Shown here in pieces: positions 1 to 6,454 of a stretch of DNA of 8,120 nucleotides. The stretch is taken from positions 1-8,120 of the forward strand of contig JAPHTL010000140.1 of assembly GCA_026193355.1 (NCBI GenBank), read 5' to 3'. The position numbers and the translations under genes were made by a program. The DNA is from Rhodospirillales bacterium. GTDB lineage: Bacteria; Pseudomonadota; Alphaproteobacteria; Rhodospirillales; JAPHTL01. The notes below the pieces were generated by a model. It had not been told where the DNA came from. It did not search any database and saw nothing but the letters and a program-made list of their open reading frames with translations. Positions within the stretch are counted from its first letter, which is position 1; each line of letters begins with the position of its first letter.

Positions 1-389
1 TCGGTGTCGTCGCTGGACAGCGGGCGGGCGACCGTGCCGATCAATCGCCCGCTTGTGTCGAACGCCTGCCATGCGAAGCCGTCTTTTCCATCCGCCATGG
101 CGATCAGGCGGTGCGCCGGGGCGGCCGTCAGCATGGTGGTGGCCGGAATTTCCATCTGTTTCAGGGCTTCCGCCATGGATTCTGTCAGGACCCTGGCCGT
201 TTCCGTGTTCAGGCTTTTTGCCGCTTCGACGCGGACCAGAACGGGGCCGCCCGGTGGGGGCAGAGCATCGGAGCCATTGTTTGAAACGGCGAAGGGGCGG
301 GGTGCGGCGCCGCATGCGCCGAGCATGACGAGCAATAACAGCGCACCGGCTGCTGCGGAAAAACGTTTCGCAGGGGATCGCGCGTTCAT
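1..389 (-). CDS. Putative lipoprotein, uncharacterised (3' end outside window)
   Basis: My reading of the minus strand gives 129 residues plus a partial codon, starting MNARSPAKRF; the stop lies beyond base 1. Residues 4-9 are positively charged (R4, K8, R9), followed by a hydrophobic stretch at about 12-23 and a lipobox LGAC with the acceptor cysteine at C26. This is a classical Sec/SPII signal, so the mature protein should be diacylated by Lgt and membrane anchored. After a Pro/Gly-rich linker (about 43-48) comes a mixed alpha/beta stretch containing PVLVRVEAAK and a helix with LTESMAEALKQMEIP, reminiscent of periplasmic domains but not recognised as a family. The start overlaps the pgeF stop as ATGA, which supports this start and co-transcription with lgt. 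The function is unknown. The lipobox is seen directly; lipidation is inferred. Confidence 0.82.
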   Translation of the reverse strand, partial: MNARSPAKRFSAAAGALLLLVMLGACGAAPRPFAVSNNGSDALPPPGGPVLVRVEAAKSLNTETARVLTESMAEALKQMEIPATTMLTAAPAHRLIAMADGKDGFAWQAFDTSGRLIGTVARPLSSDDT

Positions 390-1180
390 GGTGTCAGGGC
401 GATGGCGGAAAGCTGGCGACCGTAGTCGGCCTCCCGCCGGTGGGTGGCGCGACGATAGCTGAAGTACCGGTCTTCGTCGGCGCAGGTGTCGCATCCGGCG
501 CTTTCGACCGCCGCCAGCCCGAGGGCATCAAGGCGTGAACGCACATACCCGGGCAGATCGAACAGGTGGTGTTCCCCCCTGGATGAAGGGGTGAAGAAGG
601 CGTTGTTGCCTTCACTTGCCGATATGAAGGCCCGGTGGAATTCCGGGCCGACCTCGTAGGACGCCTGCGCAATGCAGGGGCCGATTCCTGCGATGATCCT
701 TCCTCTTTTCGCGCCAAGTTCTTCCATCGCCGCGACCGTTGCTTCGGCGATCCCGCCCAATGCGCCCTTCCAGCCGGCGTGGGCTGCGCCGACAACCCCG
801 CCCGCCGCATCGGCGAACAGGATGGGGGTGCAGTCTGCGGTCAGAATGCCCAGCGCCACCCCCCTTTTGCGGGTGACAAGCGCATCGGCCTTCGGGGCGC
901 CGCCTTCCCCCCAAGGGGCGGTGACGGTGACGGCATCAGCGGAATGGACTTGATGAACGGTGATGAGCGCGCGGCCATCAAGGCCAAGCGCCATCATCGC
1001 CCGGTTGCGGTTTTCATGCACATGCCCAGCGACATCGTTCGATCCCGGTCCACAGTTCAGGGCGCTATAGATTCCCTTGCTGACGCCGCCCTGCCGTCCG
1101 AAAAACGCATGGCGTACGCCTTCCCCACCGCTGAGGGCGGCAAGAGTCAGCGTGGGTGGGTCGGGTAGTACCGTCGTCAT
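386..1180 (-). CDS. pgeF: Purine nucleoside phosphorylase / laccase-domain protein, PgeF (YfiH) family
   Basis: 264 residues, usual for the family. It carries the three metal/catalytic positions of the Cu-oxidase_4 (DUF152) fold: H79 in VHQVHS, C117 in TADCTPILF and H134 in AAHAGWKG. The C-terminal block has CDTCADEDRYFSYRR (about 230-244), another family hallmark. Homologues were first called multicopper polyphenol oxidases. Later work assigns purine nucleoside phosphorolysis/adenosine deamination, and in E. coli correction of L-Ser-containing peptidoglycan precursors, probably in the cytoplasm; no signal peptide is visible. The ATG overlaps the upstream methyltransferase stop as ATGA and its own stop overlaps the lipoprotein start the same way, so it sits in the middle of a coupled operon. 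Family assignment is firm; the physiological substrate here is uncertain. Confidence 0.95.
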   Translation of the reverse strand: MTTVLPDPPTLTLAALSGGEGVRHAFFGRQGGVSKGIYSALNCGPGSNDVAGHVHENRNRAMMALGLDGRALITVHQVHSADAVTVTAPWGEGGAPKADALVTRKRGVALGILTADCTPILFADAAGGVVGAAHAGWKGALGGIAEATVAAMEELGAKRGRIIAGIGPCIAQASYEVGPEFHRAFISASEGNNAFFTPSSRGEHHLFDLPGYVRSRLDALGLAAVESAGCDTCADEDRYFSYRRATHRREADYGRQLSAIALTP

Positions 1181-2265
1181 TCGAATCCCGGGGCGGCCGG
1201 TTGGCGTGGGTGGACGATGGCCATGGCCTTGAACAGTGTTCCCATCTGGTCGTCGTCGGTCAATCGCGCCATTGCAGCGCGGATGTCTTCGGCCTGTTCG
1301 GCGGTGGCGCCATTCATCAGGGCCTCGGCGCGGGCCTCGATACCCAGGCGGGACAGCAGGGTTCCCTGCGTTACCGGCCCGTCGGCCCGTGCGCCGGCCT
1401 GTCGGACGGACTGGGCCAGCGCTTCGAAATCCACATGCGTGGTCAGGTCCGCTTCGCCGGGGGCTTCAAGGACGGGGTGGTATTGATGATCTCTTACCGC
1501 CTGCAAGGTTTCCCCTGCGGCGGTTTCTTCGTGTCCATAATCGATGACAAGGGCGGCCCCGCCGAAGCGCGTCACCCTTTCCGCAAGGGCCTTGGCGATG
1601 GCGGACCCGATCGGGCAGACTTCGGCGACGGCCCCGTCCGGGGCCATGGACAACGTAGGCGAAACCATCGCCTCGCCCGTCCCGGTTTCCACCGACAGGC
1701 CGAATTCCAGCGCGCCCTCCGGGCCGAGGCCGACCATGCGTTCATGCCAGCCGTCGGGTTGTTTCACAAATTGGCGGACCGGCAGGGCGTCGAAGAATTC
1801 GTTGGCGATGACAATTAGCGGGCCATCGGGGATGTCATCGGGGGTGTCGTACCATGAGGCCTCGATATCGCTGCGGCCCAGCGTCTCTTTCTGCTTCCTG
1901 CGCAAGGTTGGGCTGGTTTCAACAAGATGGACGTCGATGGCGGCGTGGAAGGGCGGAACAGCGGCCGCCGCGCGCAGCATGTCGCTCATCAGTGTACCGC
2001 GTCCGGGGCCGATTTCCACAAGACGGATGGAAGGCGGCTGTCCCATCTGCCCCCAAACGACGGCGGTCCACAGGCCCAGCAATTCACCGAACATCTGGCT
2101 GATTTCCGGGGCGGTGATGAAATCGCCATCGGCCCCGAAGGGATCGCGTCCCATGTAATAGCCGTGTTCGGGGTGACCGAGGGCCATGGACATGTAGTCG
2201 GCGACCGTGATGGCGCCGTCAGTGGCGATCCGCTTTTTGATGATTTCGCTCAGAGGTGACGTCAT
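1177..2265 (-). CDS. Class I SAM-dependent methyltransferase, MidA/NDUFAF7 family (COG1565)
   Basis: 362 residues from MTSPLSEIIK. The SAM-binding motif I is VEIGPGRGT (83-91). Other family-typical blocks are GDFITAPEISQMFGE (47-61), NEFFDALPVRQF (155-166), LVIDYGH (239-245) and DLTTHVDF (273-280). The human homologue NDUFAF7 dimethylates an arginine of complex I subunit NDUFS2; a similar role on the bacterial NADH dehydrogenase is plausible but not shown here. The frame stays open upstream to 2478, but that extension lies inside lgt. I choose the ATG at 2265 because it overlaps the lgt stop as ATGA, follows a purine-rich AAAAGGGTGG ribosome-binding stretch, and gives the family's N-terminus (I-x(6)-GxI-x-V-x-x-YM). 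Cytoplasmic, with no signal or membrane segment. Confidence 0.93.
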   Translation of the reverse strand: MTSPLSEIIKKRIATDGAITVADYMSMALGHPEHGYYMGRDPFGADGDFITAPEISQMFGELLGLWTAVVWGQMGQPPSIRLVEIGPGRGTLMSDMLRAAAAVPPFHAAIDVHLVETSPTLRRKQKETLGRSDIEASWYDTPDDIPDGPLIVIANEFFDALPVRQFVKQPDGWHERMVGLGPEGALEFGLSVETGTGEAMVSPTLSMAPDGAVAEVCPIGSAIAKALAERVTRFGGAALVIDYGHEETAAGETLQAVRDHQYHPVLEAPGEADLTTHVDFEALAQSVRQAGARADGPVTQGTLLSRLGIEARAEALMNGATAEQAEDIRAAMARLTDDDQMGTLFKAMAIVHPRQPAAPGFE

Positions 2266-3071
2266 GACGCCACCCTTTTCGCGCGGAAGATCAGGAACAG
2301 ACCGATCATCAGCATGGGCGCGGAGAGGATCTGGCCCATGGTCAGGCCAAATCCGAGCAGGCCGATATGGGCATCGGGTTCGCGGAACAGTTCGACGAAG
2401 CTGCGGGCCAACGCGTAACCGACAAGGAAGACGCCGCACAAAAGGCCATGGCGCGCGCGAATGGCCTCGTTGCGCCAAAGAAGGTGCATGACGACAAAAA
2501 GAAGAAGGCCTTCAAGCGCCGCCTCGTAAAGCTGGCTGGGGTGTCTGGGAAAGGGGCCGCCATGGGGGAACACCATTGACCAGGGCACCGTCTCGGGGTC
2601 GGTGACGCGGCGACCGAAAAGTTCGCCGTTGATGAAGTTGGCGACCCGTCCGAAGAAGATTCCAATCGGCGCTGTCACCGCCAGCAGATCGGCGACGGCA
2701 AGCGTTTTCAACCCGCGGCGACGGACGAAGATGTAGCCCGCTGCAAGAACGCCGAGAAGGCCGCCGTGGAACGACATGCCGCCTTCCCATACCCGAAGCG
2801 CCGCACCCGGATTCGCCAGATAGAAGTCGGCGTTGTAGAACAGGACGTAACCGAATCGCCCGCCAAGGACGACGCCCAGCGTCGCCCAGACGAGGAAGTC
2901 GTCTACATCGATTTCCGTCATCGCCTGCGGCGGCCTTTTTGCCAGCCGCTTCATGTACTGCCAGCCCAGCAGAAGGCCCGCAATGTAGGCCAGCGCATAC
3001 CAGCGAATGGCCAGCGGTCCAACGGAAAGAAGGATCGGGTCGATATTGGGGAAGGGAAGGACGAAGGTCAT
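2262..3071 (-). CDS. lgt: Prolipoprotein diacylglyceryl transferase
   Basis: Lgt transfers diacylglyceryl from phosphatidylglycerol to the lipobox cysteine of prolipoproteins in the inner membrane, the first step of lipoprotein maturation. The 269-residue product has about seven hydrophobic segments (roughly 14-34, 60-80, 97-115, 128-146, 187-199, 211-224, 243-263). Signatures: GGMSFHGGLLG with H102, the Lgt motif GRVANFINGELFGR (141-154) with R142, RHPSQLYEA (176-184) and FREPDAH (229-235). These match the catalytic and lipid-headgroup positions known from the E. coli enzyme. The ATG at 3071 has a GGAGA ribosome-binding site about 6 bases upstream. It lies 47 bp after hldD with no terminator between, and overlaps the methyltransferase start. 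A lipoprotein client is encoded at the end of the same operon. Confidence 0.97.
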   Translation of the reverse strand: MTFVLPFPNIDPILLSVGPLAIRWYALAYIAGLLLGWQYMKRLAKRPPQAMTEIDVDDFLVWATLGVVLGGRFGYVLFYNADFYLANPGAALRVWEGGMSFHGGLLGVLAAGYIFVRRRGLKTLAVADLLAVTAPIGIFFGRVANFINGELFGRRVTDPETVPWSMVFPHGGPFPRHPSQLYEAALEGLLLFVVMHLLWRNEAIRARHGLLCGVFLVGYALARSFVELFREPDAHIGLLGFGLTMGQILSAPMLMIGLFLIFRAKRVAS

Positions 3072-3118
3072 GCCGTCTCCGAAGCCGTTCGGCGTGATGG
3101 GGGTGGGGCCGTCTGCAA

Positions 3119-4105
3119 TCAGCGATAGGGGTCGTCGGCGTCCAGATAGTCCTGCACGTACCTTGCGATACCTTCTTCCAGCGGCGTGCCCGGCCTGTCG
3201 TAGCCGGCGGCGCGCAGGCGGCCCATACCCGCTTCGGTGAAATACTGGTACTTGTCGCGAATCTGTTCCGGCGTCGGGATGAATTCGATTTTCGGCTCCT
3301 TGCCCAGCGCCCTGTAAACAGCGCTGGCCAGATCAAGGAACGTGCGCGCCTTGCCCGACCCGCAGTTGTAGATGCCGCTGACATGCGGATTGTCGAGCAG
3401 CCACATCATGATATCGACGCAGTCGCCGATCCACACGAAGTCGCGCATCTGGCCACCGTCCGTGTAATCGGGGTTGTGCGATTTGAAAAGGGTTGCCGTC
3501 TCGTCCTTCTTGGCCTTGGGGTAGACCTGGGAGACGACGCTGCTCATCCCACCCTTGTGATATTCGTTGGGGCCGAACACGTTGAAGAACTTCAGGCCGA
3601 CCCACTGGGGCGGATGGCGGTCTTTCCCTTCGATGTGGCGCATCACCACCCGGTCGAAAAGATGCTTGCTCCATCCATAGGCGTTGAGGGGGCGCAACCG
3701 GGCCAGCGCCGCGCGGTCGCTGTCGTCGTCGAAACCCTGCGCGCCGTCACCGTAGGTCGCCGCAGAGGAGGCGTAGATGAAGCGTACGCCGTTTTCCGCG
3801 CACCAGTCCCAAAGCCTGAGGGACAGCTTGAAATTGTTCTTCGTGATCAGGTCTGCGTCGGTTTCCGTCGTCGAGGAAATCGCGCCCATGTGGAAGATCG
3901 CCTTGATCCCGCCCTTGTGGTGTTCAAGGAACGGGAACAGATCGTCGGGGTGGACGATGTCCTCCAGTTCACGTTTCGCCAGATTGCGCCACTTGTCGTT
4001 GCTGCGCAGACGGTCGCATACGACGACGGGCGCATCGCCCCGTTCTTCCAGGGCCGCGACGATGTTGGAGCCGATGAATCCGGCGCCTCCGGTGACAAGG
4101 TACAT
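3119..4105 (-). CDS. hldD: ADP-L-glycero-D-manno-heptose-6-epimerase
   Basis: An extended short-chain dehydrogenase/reductase of 328 residues. The Rossmann motif GGAGFIGSN is at 6-14, the substrate-site GAISSTTETD at 74-83, YASSAATYG at 111-119, and the catalytic Y143-x3-K147 in AYGWSK. The HldD-specific block KFFNVFGPNEYHKGGMSSV spans 172-190 and includes K184, equivalent to the second catalytic residue of the E. coli enzyme. This block separates it from generic UDP-glucose epimerases. It converts ADP-D-glycero- to ADP-L-glycero-beta-D-manno-heptose for the LPS inner core. The frame is open to 4351, but the extension crosses a good promoter and the start of divergent ubiK and has no family similarity. 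The ATG at 4105 follows a GGAAA stretch and puts the NAD motif at the true N-terminus. Likely first gene of the five-gene minus-strand operon. Confidence 0.96.
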   Translation of the reverse strand: MYLVTGGAGFIGSNIVAALEERGDAPVVVCDRLRSNDKWRNLAKRELEDIVHPDDLFPFLEHHKGGIKAIFHMGAISSTTETDADLITKNNFKLSLRLWDWCAENGVRFIYASSAATYGDGAQGFDDDSDRAALARLRPLNAYGWSKHLFDRVVMRHIEGKDRHPPQWVGLKFFNVFGPNEYHKGGMSSVVSQVYPKAKKDETATLFKSHNPDYTDGGQMRDFVWIGDCVDIMMWLLDNPHVSGIYNCGSGKARTFLDLASAVYRALGKEPKIEFIPTPEQIRDKYQYFTEAGMGRLRAAGYDRPGTPLEEGIARYVQDYLDADDPYR

Positions 4106-4135
4106 GCCGATTTCCAATCCAGTCTCGATCGCTTC

Positions 4136-4164
4136 GTTATAGGGCGATGGGCGGTCGCCTGCAA
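4136..4164 (-). promoter_or_regulatory. Candidate sigma70 promoter for hldD operon
   Basis: On the minus strand: TTGCAG (4159-4164), a 17-base spacer, TATAAC (4136-4141). Predicted start is near 4129, leaving about 25 bases of leader before the hldD ATG. Both hexamers are good and the spacing optimal; not experimentally supported. Confidence 0.62.
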
Positions 4165-4204
4165 GACGGTGCCGCCCCCGTTGCCGCACCCCCCGCTGCC
4201 CCGC

Positions 4205-4233
4205 TTGCGCCTGTCGCGTCCGCAGACCATAAT
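4205..4233 (+). promoter_or_regulatory. Candidate sigma70 promoter for ubiK
   Basis: TTGCGC (4205-4210), 17-base spacer, CATAAT (4228-4233), a good -10 with a weak -35. The predicted start near 4240 leaves about 35 bases before the ATG. A GGAG ribosome-binding site lies at 4261-4264, ten bases before the start codon. It is back-to-back with the hldD promoter, 40 bp apart. Confidence 0.45.
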
Positions 4234-4274
4234 GCCGCCCCCGTGGAAGATGACGAGGCAGGAGTATACGATCC

Positions 4275-4583
4275 ATGCGTGGAAACAACCGCTTGTTCGA
4301 CGATATCGCCAAGGTGACCGGTGGGGCCGCGGGCGCCTTGGGCGGCCTCAAGGACGAACTGGATTCGTTCCTGCGTCAGCATCTGGAACGGGTTCTCTCG
4401 GACATGGATCTTGTCCCGCGTGAGGAATTCGAGGTCGCAAGGGCGATGGCGGCCAAGGCGCGCGCCGGGCAGGAAGCCCTTGAGAAAAGGGTTGCTGCGC
4501 TTGAGGCGCAAGTGAAGGGATTACCGAAAACGACGAAGAAAACCGCGCCCAAAACCGGTCCAAAGGCCAGGCCGGCGGATTGA
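4275..4583 (+). CDS. ubiK: Ubiquinone biosynthesis accessory factor, UbiK / BMFP-domain protein
   Basis: 102 residues, BMFP (YqiC, PF04380) family. The N-terminal half (1-40) is a predicted amphipathic helix region, followed by the hallmark LVPREEFEVARAMAAKAR (46-63) and a heptad-like coiled coil (about 56-82: LEKRVAALEAQV). The last 20 residues form a Lys/Pro/Thr-rich tail that is probably disordered. In E. coli UbiK trimerises, binds UbiJ and lipids through its N-terminal helix, and supports the soluble Ubi complex in aerobic ubiquinone synthesis; older work described membrane fusogenic activity. No UbiJ gene is in this window. It is divergent from hldD and closed by its own terminator, so it is probably monocistronic. 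Confidence 0.88.
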   Translation: MRGNNRLFDDIAKVTGGAAGALGGLKDELDSFLRQHLERVLSDMDLVPREEFEVARAMAAKARAGQEALEKRVAALEAQVKGLPKTTKKTAPKTGPKARPAD

Positions 4584-4612
4584 TCCCGCCGCCTTGAAGC
4601 CGACGGTTGCCG

Positions 4613-4641
4613 CGCCGGGGGGATGCCCCGGCGTTTTTTTT
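4613..4641 (+). terminator. Rho-independent terminator after ubiK
   Basis: A perfect 8-bp GC stem, CGCCGGGG (4613-4620) and CCCCGGCG (4626-4633), with a 5-base loop and then eight T (4634-4641). It lies 30 bases after the ubiK stop. A textbook intrinsic terminator. Confidence 0.93.
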
Positions 4642-4737
4642 ATCCACATCTTTCCCGATGTCGCGCGAATTCCGTGCTTGCGCAAGAATCTCCCTTTTGG
4701 CAGGCTATACCTAGTAGCTGACACGGCATGAACAACT

Positions 4738-4761
4738 AGATATCGGATATTGTCCATATCT
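4738..4761. repeat. Bulged inverted repeat upstream of ybjN-family gene
   Basis: AGATAT (4738-4743), an extra C, GGA (4745-4747), loop TATTG, then TCC (4753-4755) and ATATCT (4756-4761). Nine base pairs with a single bulge. It lies 74 bases before the ybjN start in a 251-bp gap, so it could be an operator or a leader hairpin. It could also be chance. Confidence 0.4.
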
Positions 4762-4834
4762 GGTGTTTTCTGGCAGGTCGTCCGGTTCTGGCCGTGTCCG
4801 GGGGCAAGCTGGTTACAAAGGAAGGGGGAGTGGC

Positions 4835-5338
4835 ATGGCATACATCAGCCAAACCGTAGAGGCCTTACCCGCCAATCCGCTGGATCTGCTGGAAGGGATC
4901 GTGTCTTCCAAGGAATGGGACTTCGACCGACGTACGCCCGAGGAAATGGCCGTGCAGGTTCCCGGTTGCTGGTGCGACTACAGCCTTTTCTTCTCGTGGA
5001 GCACCGAAATTTGCGCGATGCACTTCAGTTGCGCGTTCGACATGCGCGTACCCGAGTCACACCGCAGCCGGATCAACGACCTTCTGGCCACGATCAACGA
5101 GAAAATGTGGCTCGGCCACTTCGGAATGTGGGAGGATGAGGGGCTTCCCCTCTATCGTCACACGATCCCCCTGCGCGGCACCTCCGGCGCCAGTGTCGAG
5201 CAGATGGAAGACCTTGTGGAAATCGCCATCGAGGAATGCGACCGCTTCTATCCGACATTCCAGTTCGTGATATGGGGCGGCAAGGATCCTGCCGAGGCGG
5301 TGGCGCTGGCGATGCTGGATACCGTCGGCGAAGCCTGA
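4835..5338 (+). CDS. YbjN domain-containing protein
   Basis: 167 residues, matching the alphaproteobacterial YbjN (PF10722) type. The most diagnostic stretch is GHFGMWEDEGLPLYRHTIPLRG (94-115), followed by the C-terminal helix around residues 121-138 and FQFVIWGGKDPAEAVALAML (142-161). The fold resembles type III secretion chaperones. E. coli YbjN is linked to stress tolerance and motility regulation, but no biochemical role is established. No signal peptide or membrane segment is visible, so a cytoplasmic location is inferred. The ATG at 4835 is preferred over the in-frame upstream start near 4763 because it follows a strong purine-rich ribosome-binding site (GGAAGGGGGAG) and the upstream 24 residues are low complexity. 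It sits 44 bp before proC with no terminator, and this pairing recurs in alphaproteobacteria as far as I recall, suggesting a functional link of unknown nature. Confidence 0.87.
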   Translation: MAYISQTVEALPANPLDLLEGIVSSKEWDFDRRTPEEMAVQVPGCWCDYSLFFSWSTEICAMHFSCAFDMRVPESHRSRINDLLATINEKMWLGHFGMWEDEGLPLYRHTIPLRGTSGASVEQMEDLVEIAIEECDRFYPTFQFVIWGGKDPAEAVALAMLDTVGEA

Positions 5339-5382
5339 GCAGGGACTCGGACGTCAATACCTTGAAAGGGGAGGACCGCAAC

Positions 5383-6198
5383 ATGAGCGGCGGGCTGCTT
5401 CTTGTCGGCTGTGGCAAGATGGGGGGTGCCATGCTTGATGGTTGGATCGACCGTGGCATGGCGTTGGAAAACATTACGGTGATAGAGCCCTCTGCCGACT
5501 CGGCCGAGGCGTTGCGCAACCGTCATGCCGTCGCGGTTCTGGGGTCGGTGGACGAATTGCAGCCCTCCTACCATCCATCTGTTGTGGTGTTGGCCGTCAA
5601 GCCCCAGGCCATGGACGGGGTCGTTCCCGCCTATGCCCGCTACGCTGGGGCGGATACCGTTTTCCTGTCGATCGCCGCGGGTAAATCCATCGCCTATTTC
5701 GAGAACCTTCTGGGCGGTGCGGCCGTTATCGTTCGTTCCATGCCCAATACCCCTGCCGCCGTTCGGCGGGGAATAACGGTCGCCTGCGCCAATGCGCGGA
5801 CAGCACCGGCGCAGATCGACGCGTGTGACGACCTGCTGGAGGCGGTTGGCGAAGTGGCCTGGGTCGATGATGAGGGGTTGCTCGACCCCGTTACGGCTGT
5901 TTCGGGTAGTGGTCCTGCCTACGTTTTTCTTCTGGCCGAAGCCATGGCCGAGGCGGGTCGCGCCGCCGGGTTGCCCGACGATCTGGCGATGCGTCTTGCG
6001 CGGGCGACCGTTGCGGGGGCGGGTGAATTGTTGCGCCAGTCGCCGGAGGCGCCGGGAACCCTTCGCGAAAATGTTACCAGCCCGGGCGGCACGACGGCCG
6101 AGGCTCTCAAGGTATTGATGGGGGCGGACGGCATGCGCCCCCTGATGACATCTGCGGTTGCGGCGGCGACCCGACGGTCGCGCGAACTGGCTGGATAA
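5383..6198 (+). CDS. proC: Pyrroline-5-carboxylate reductase
   Basis: 271 residues. The nucleotide-binding GCGKMGGAM is at 9-17, VVLAVKPQ at 68-75, RSMPNTPA at 118-125, AVSGSGPAY at 172-180 and the P5CR signature VTSPGGTTAEAL at 231-242. All core motifs are present at the expected spacing, so the enzyme should be active. It reduces delta1-pyrroline-5-carboxylate to L-proline with NAD(P)H, the last step of proline synthesis, as a cytoplasmic oligomer. The ATG at 5383 follows AAAGGGGAGG, a strong ribosome-binding site. The open frame to 5236 overlaps the ybjN gene and is not used. It is probably co-transcribed with the ybjN-family gene. Confidence 0.96.
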   Translation: MSGGLLLVGCGKMGGAMLDGWIDRGMALENITVIEPSADSAEALRNRHAVAVLGSVDELQPSYHPSVVVLAVKPQAMDGVVPAYARYAGADTVFLSIAAGKSIAYFENLLGGAAVIVRSMPNTPAAVRRGITVACANARTAPAQIDACDDLLEAVGEVAWVDDEGLLDPVTAVSGSGPAYVFLLAEAMAEAGRAAGLPDDLAMRLARATVAGAGELLRQSPEAPGTLRENVTSPGGTTAEALKVLMGADGMRPLMTSAVAAATRRSRELAG

Positions 6199-6230
6199 CC
6201 CCTCTTCTTATTTCATACTGATATGCGGAA

Positions 6231-6261
6231 AACATGGCGGGCGGGATGCCCGTTTGATGTT
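6231..6261 (+). terminator. Weak candidate terminator after proC
   Basis: Stem CGGGC (6238-6242)/GCCCG (6248-6252) with loop GGGAT, followed by TTTG. Flanking AACAT (6231-6235)/ATGTT (6257-6261) could extend the structure across an internal mismatch. The T run is short, so termination may be inefficient or Rho-dependent. Confidence 0.38.
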
Positions 6262-6343
6262 GTCATGCTGCGCCACAATAACAACGCATGTGCGAGATAG
6301 ATGCAGCATAAACAGGATAAAAATCAATAATAACAAATAGATA

Positions 6344-6370
6344 TATTTTTTGTGCACTGCACAAAAAATA
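6344..6370. promoter_or_regulatory. 27-bp perfect palindrome, likely operator of the phasin gene
   Basis: Arms TATTTTTTGTGCA (6344-6356) and TGCACAAAAAATA (6358-6370) are exact reverse complements around C6357. The core is TTGTGCACTGCACAA. It ends one base before the -35 hexamer of the phasin promoter, the position expected for a repressor or a promoter-proximal regulator. In alphaproteobacteria the PHA-responsive regulator PhaR controls phasin genes through TGC-containing palindromes. The assignment to PhaR is inference, and no phaR gene is in the window. The palindrome is seen directly. Confidence 0.8.
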
Positions 6371-6371
6371 G

Positions 6372-6400
6372 TTGACTTTCTTGCCTATAAACCATATATT
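6372..6400 (+). promoter_or_regulatory. Sigma70-type promoter of the phasin gene
   Basis: TTGACT (6372-6377), 17-base spacer, TATATT (6395-6400), close to consensus at both boxes. The predicted start near 6407 gives a leader of about 48 bases. It is the best promoter match in the window, fitting an abundantly expressed granule protein. Confidence 0.75.
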
Positions 6401-6454
6401 TGCGTCGTGAAATCGGGGATAGACCCGCTTGAAAACGTATTTGGAGTGGCGACA

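Noticed and set aside
2266..2478. N-terminal extension of the methyltransferase frame
   Set aside because: It is Arg/Pro-rich, lies wholly inside lgt, and the ATGA overlap start gives the family's normal N-terminus.
4106..4351. N-terminal extension of the hldD frame
   Set aside because: It would place 82 unrelated residues before the Rossmann motif and cross the hldD promoter and ubiK start.
3383..4423. 346-codon open frame on the plus strand
   Set aside because: It lies antisense to hldD, whose motifs are unmistakable, and runs into ubiK. It has no recognisable motif and is a GC-driven shadow.
4677..4686. Perfect 10-base palindrome CTTGCGCAAG
   Set aside because: It is short with no spacing relation to a recognised promoter, and chance occurrence is easy in a window this size.
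5236..5382. N-terminal extension of proC
   Set aside because: It overlaps the ybjN-family gene in another frame, and the ATG at 5383 has a strong ribosome-binding site directly before the nucleotide-binding motif.
6266..6277. Possible second operator, TGCTGCGCCACA, upstream of the phasin gene
   Set aside because: Half-sites match at only four of six positions and it lies about 90 bp from the perfect site; too weak to call.
6350..6454. N-terminal extension of the phasin frame
   Set aside because: It would begin inside the palindrome and contain the promoter; the sequence has no phasin similarity.
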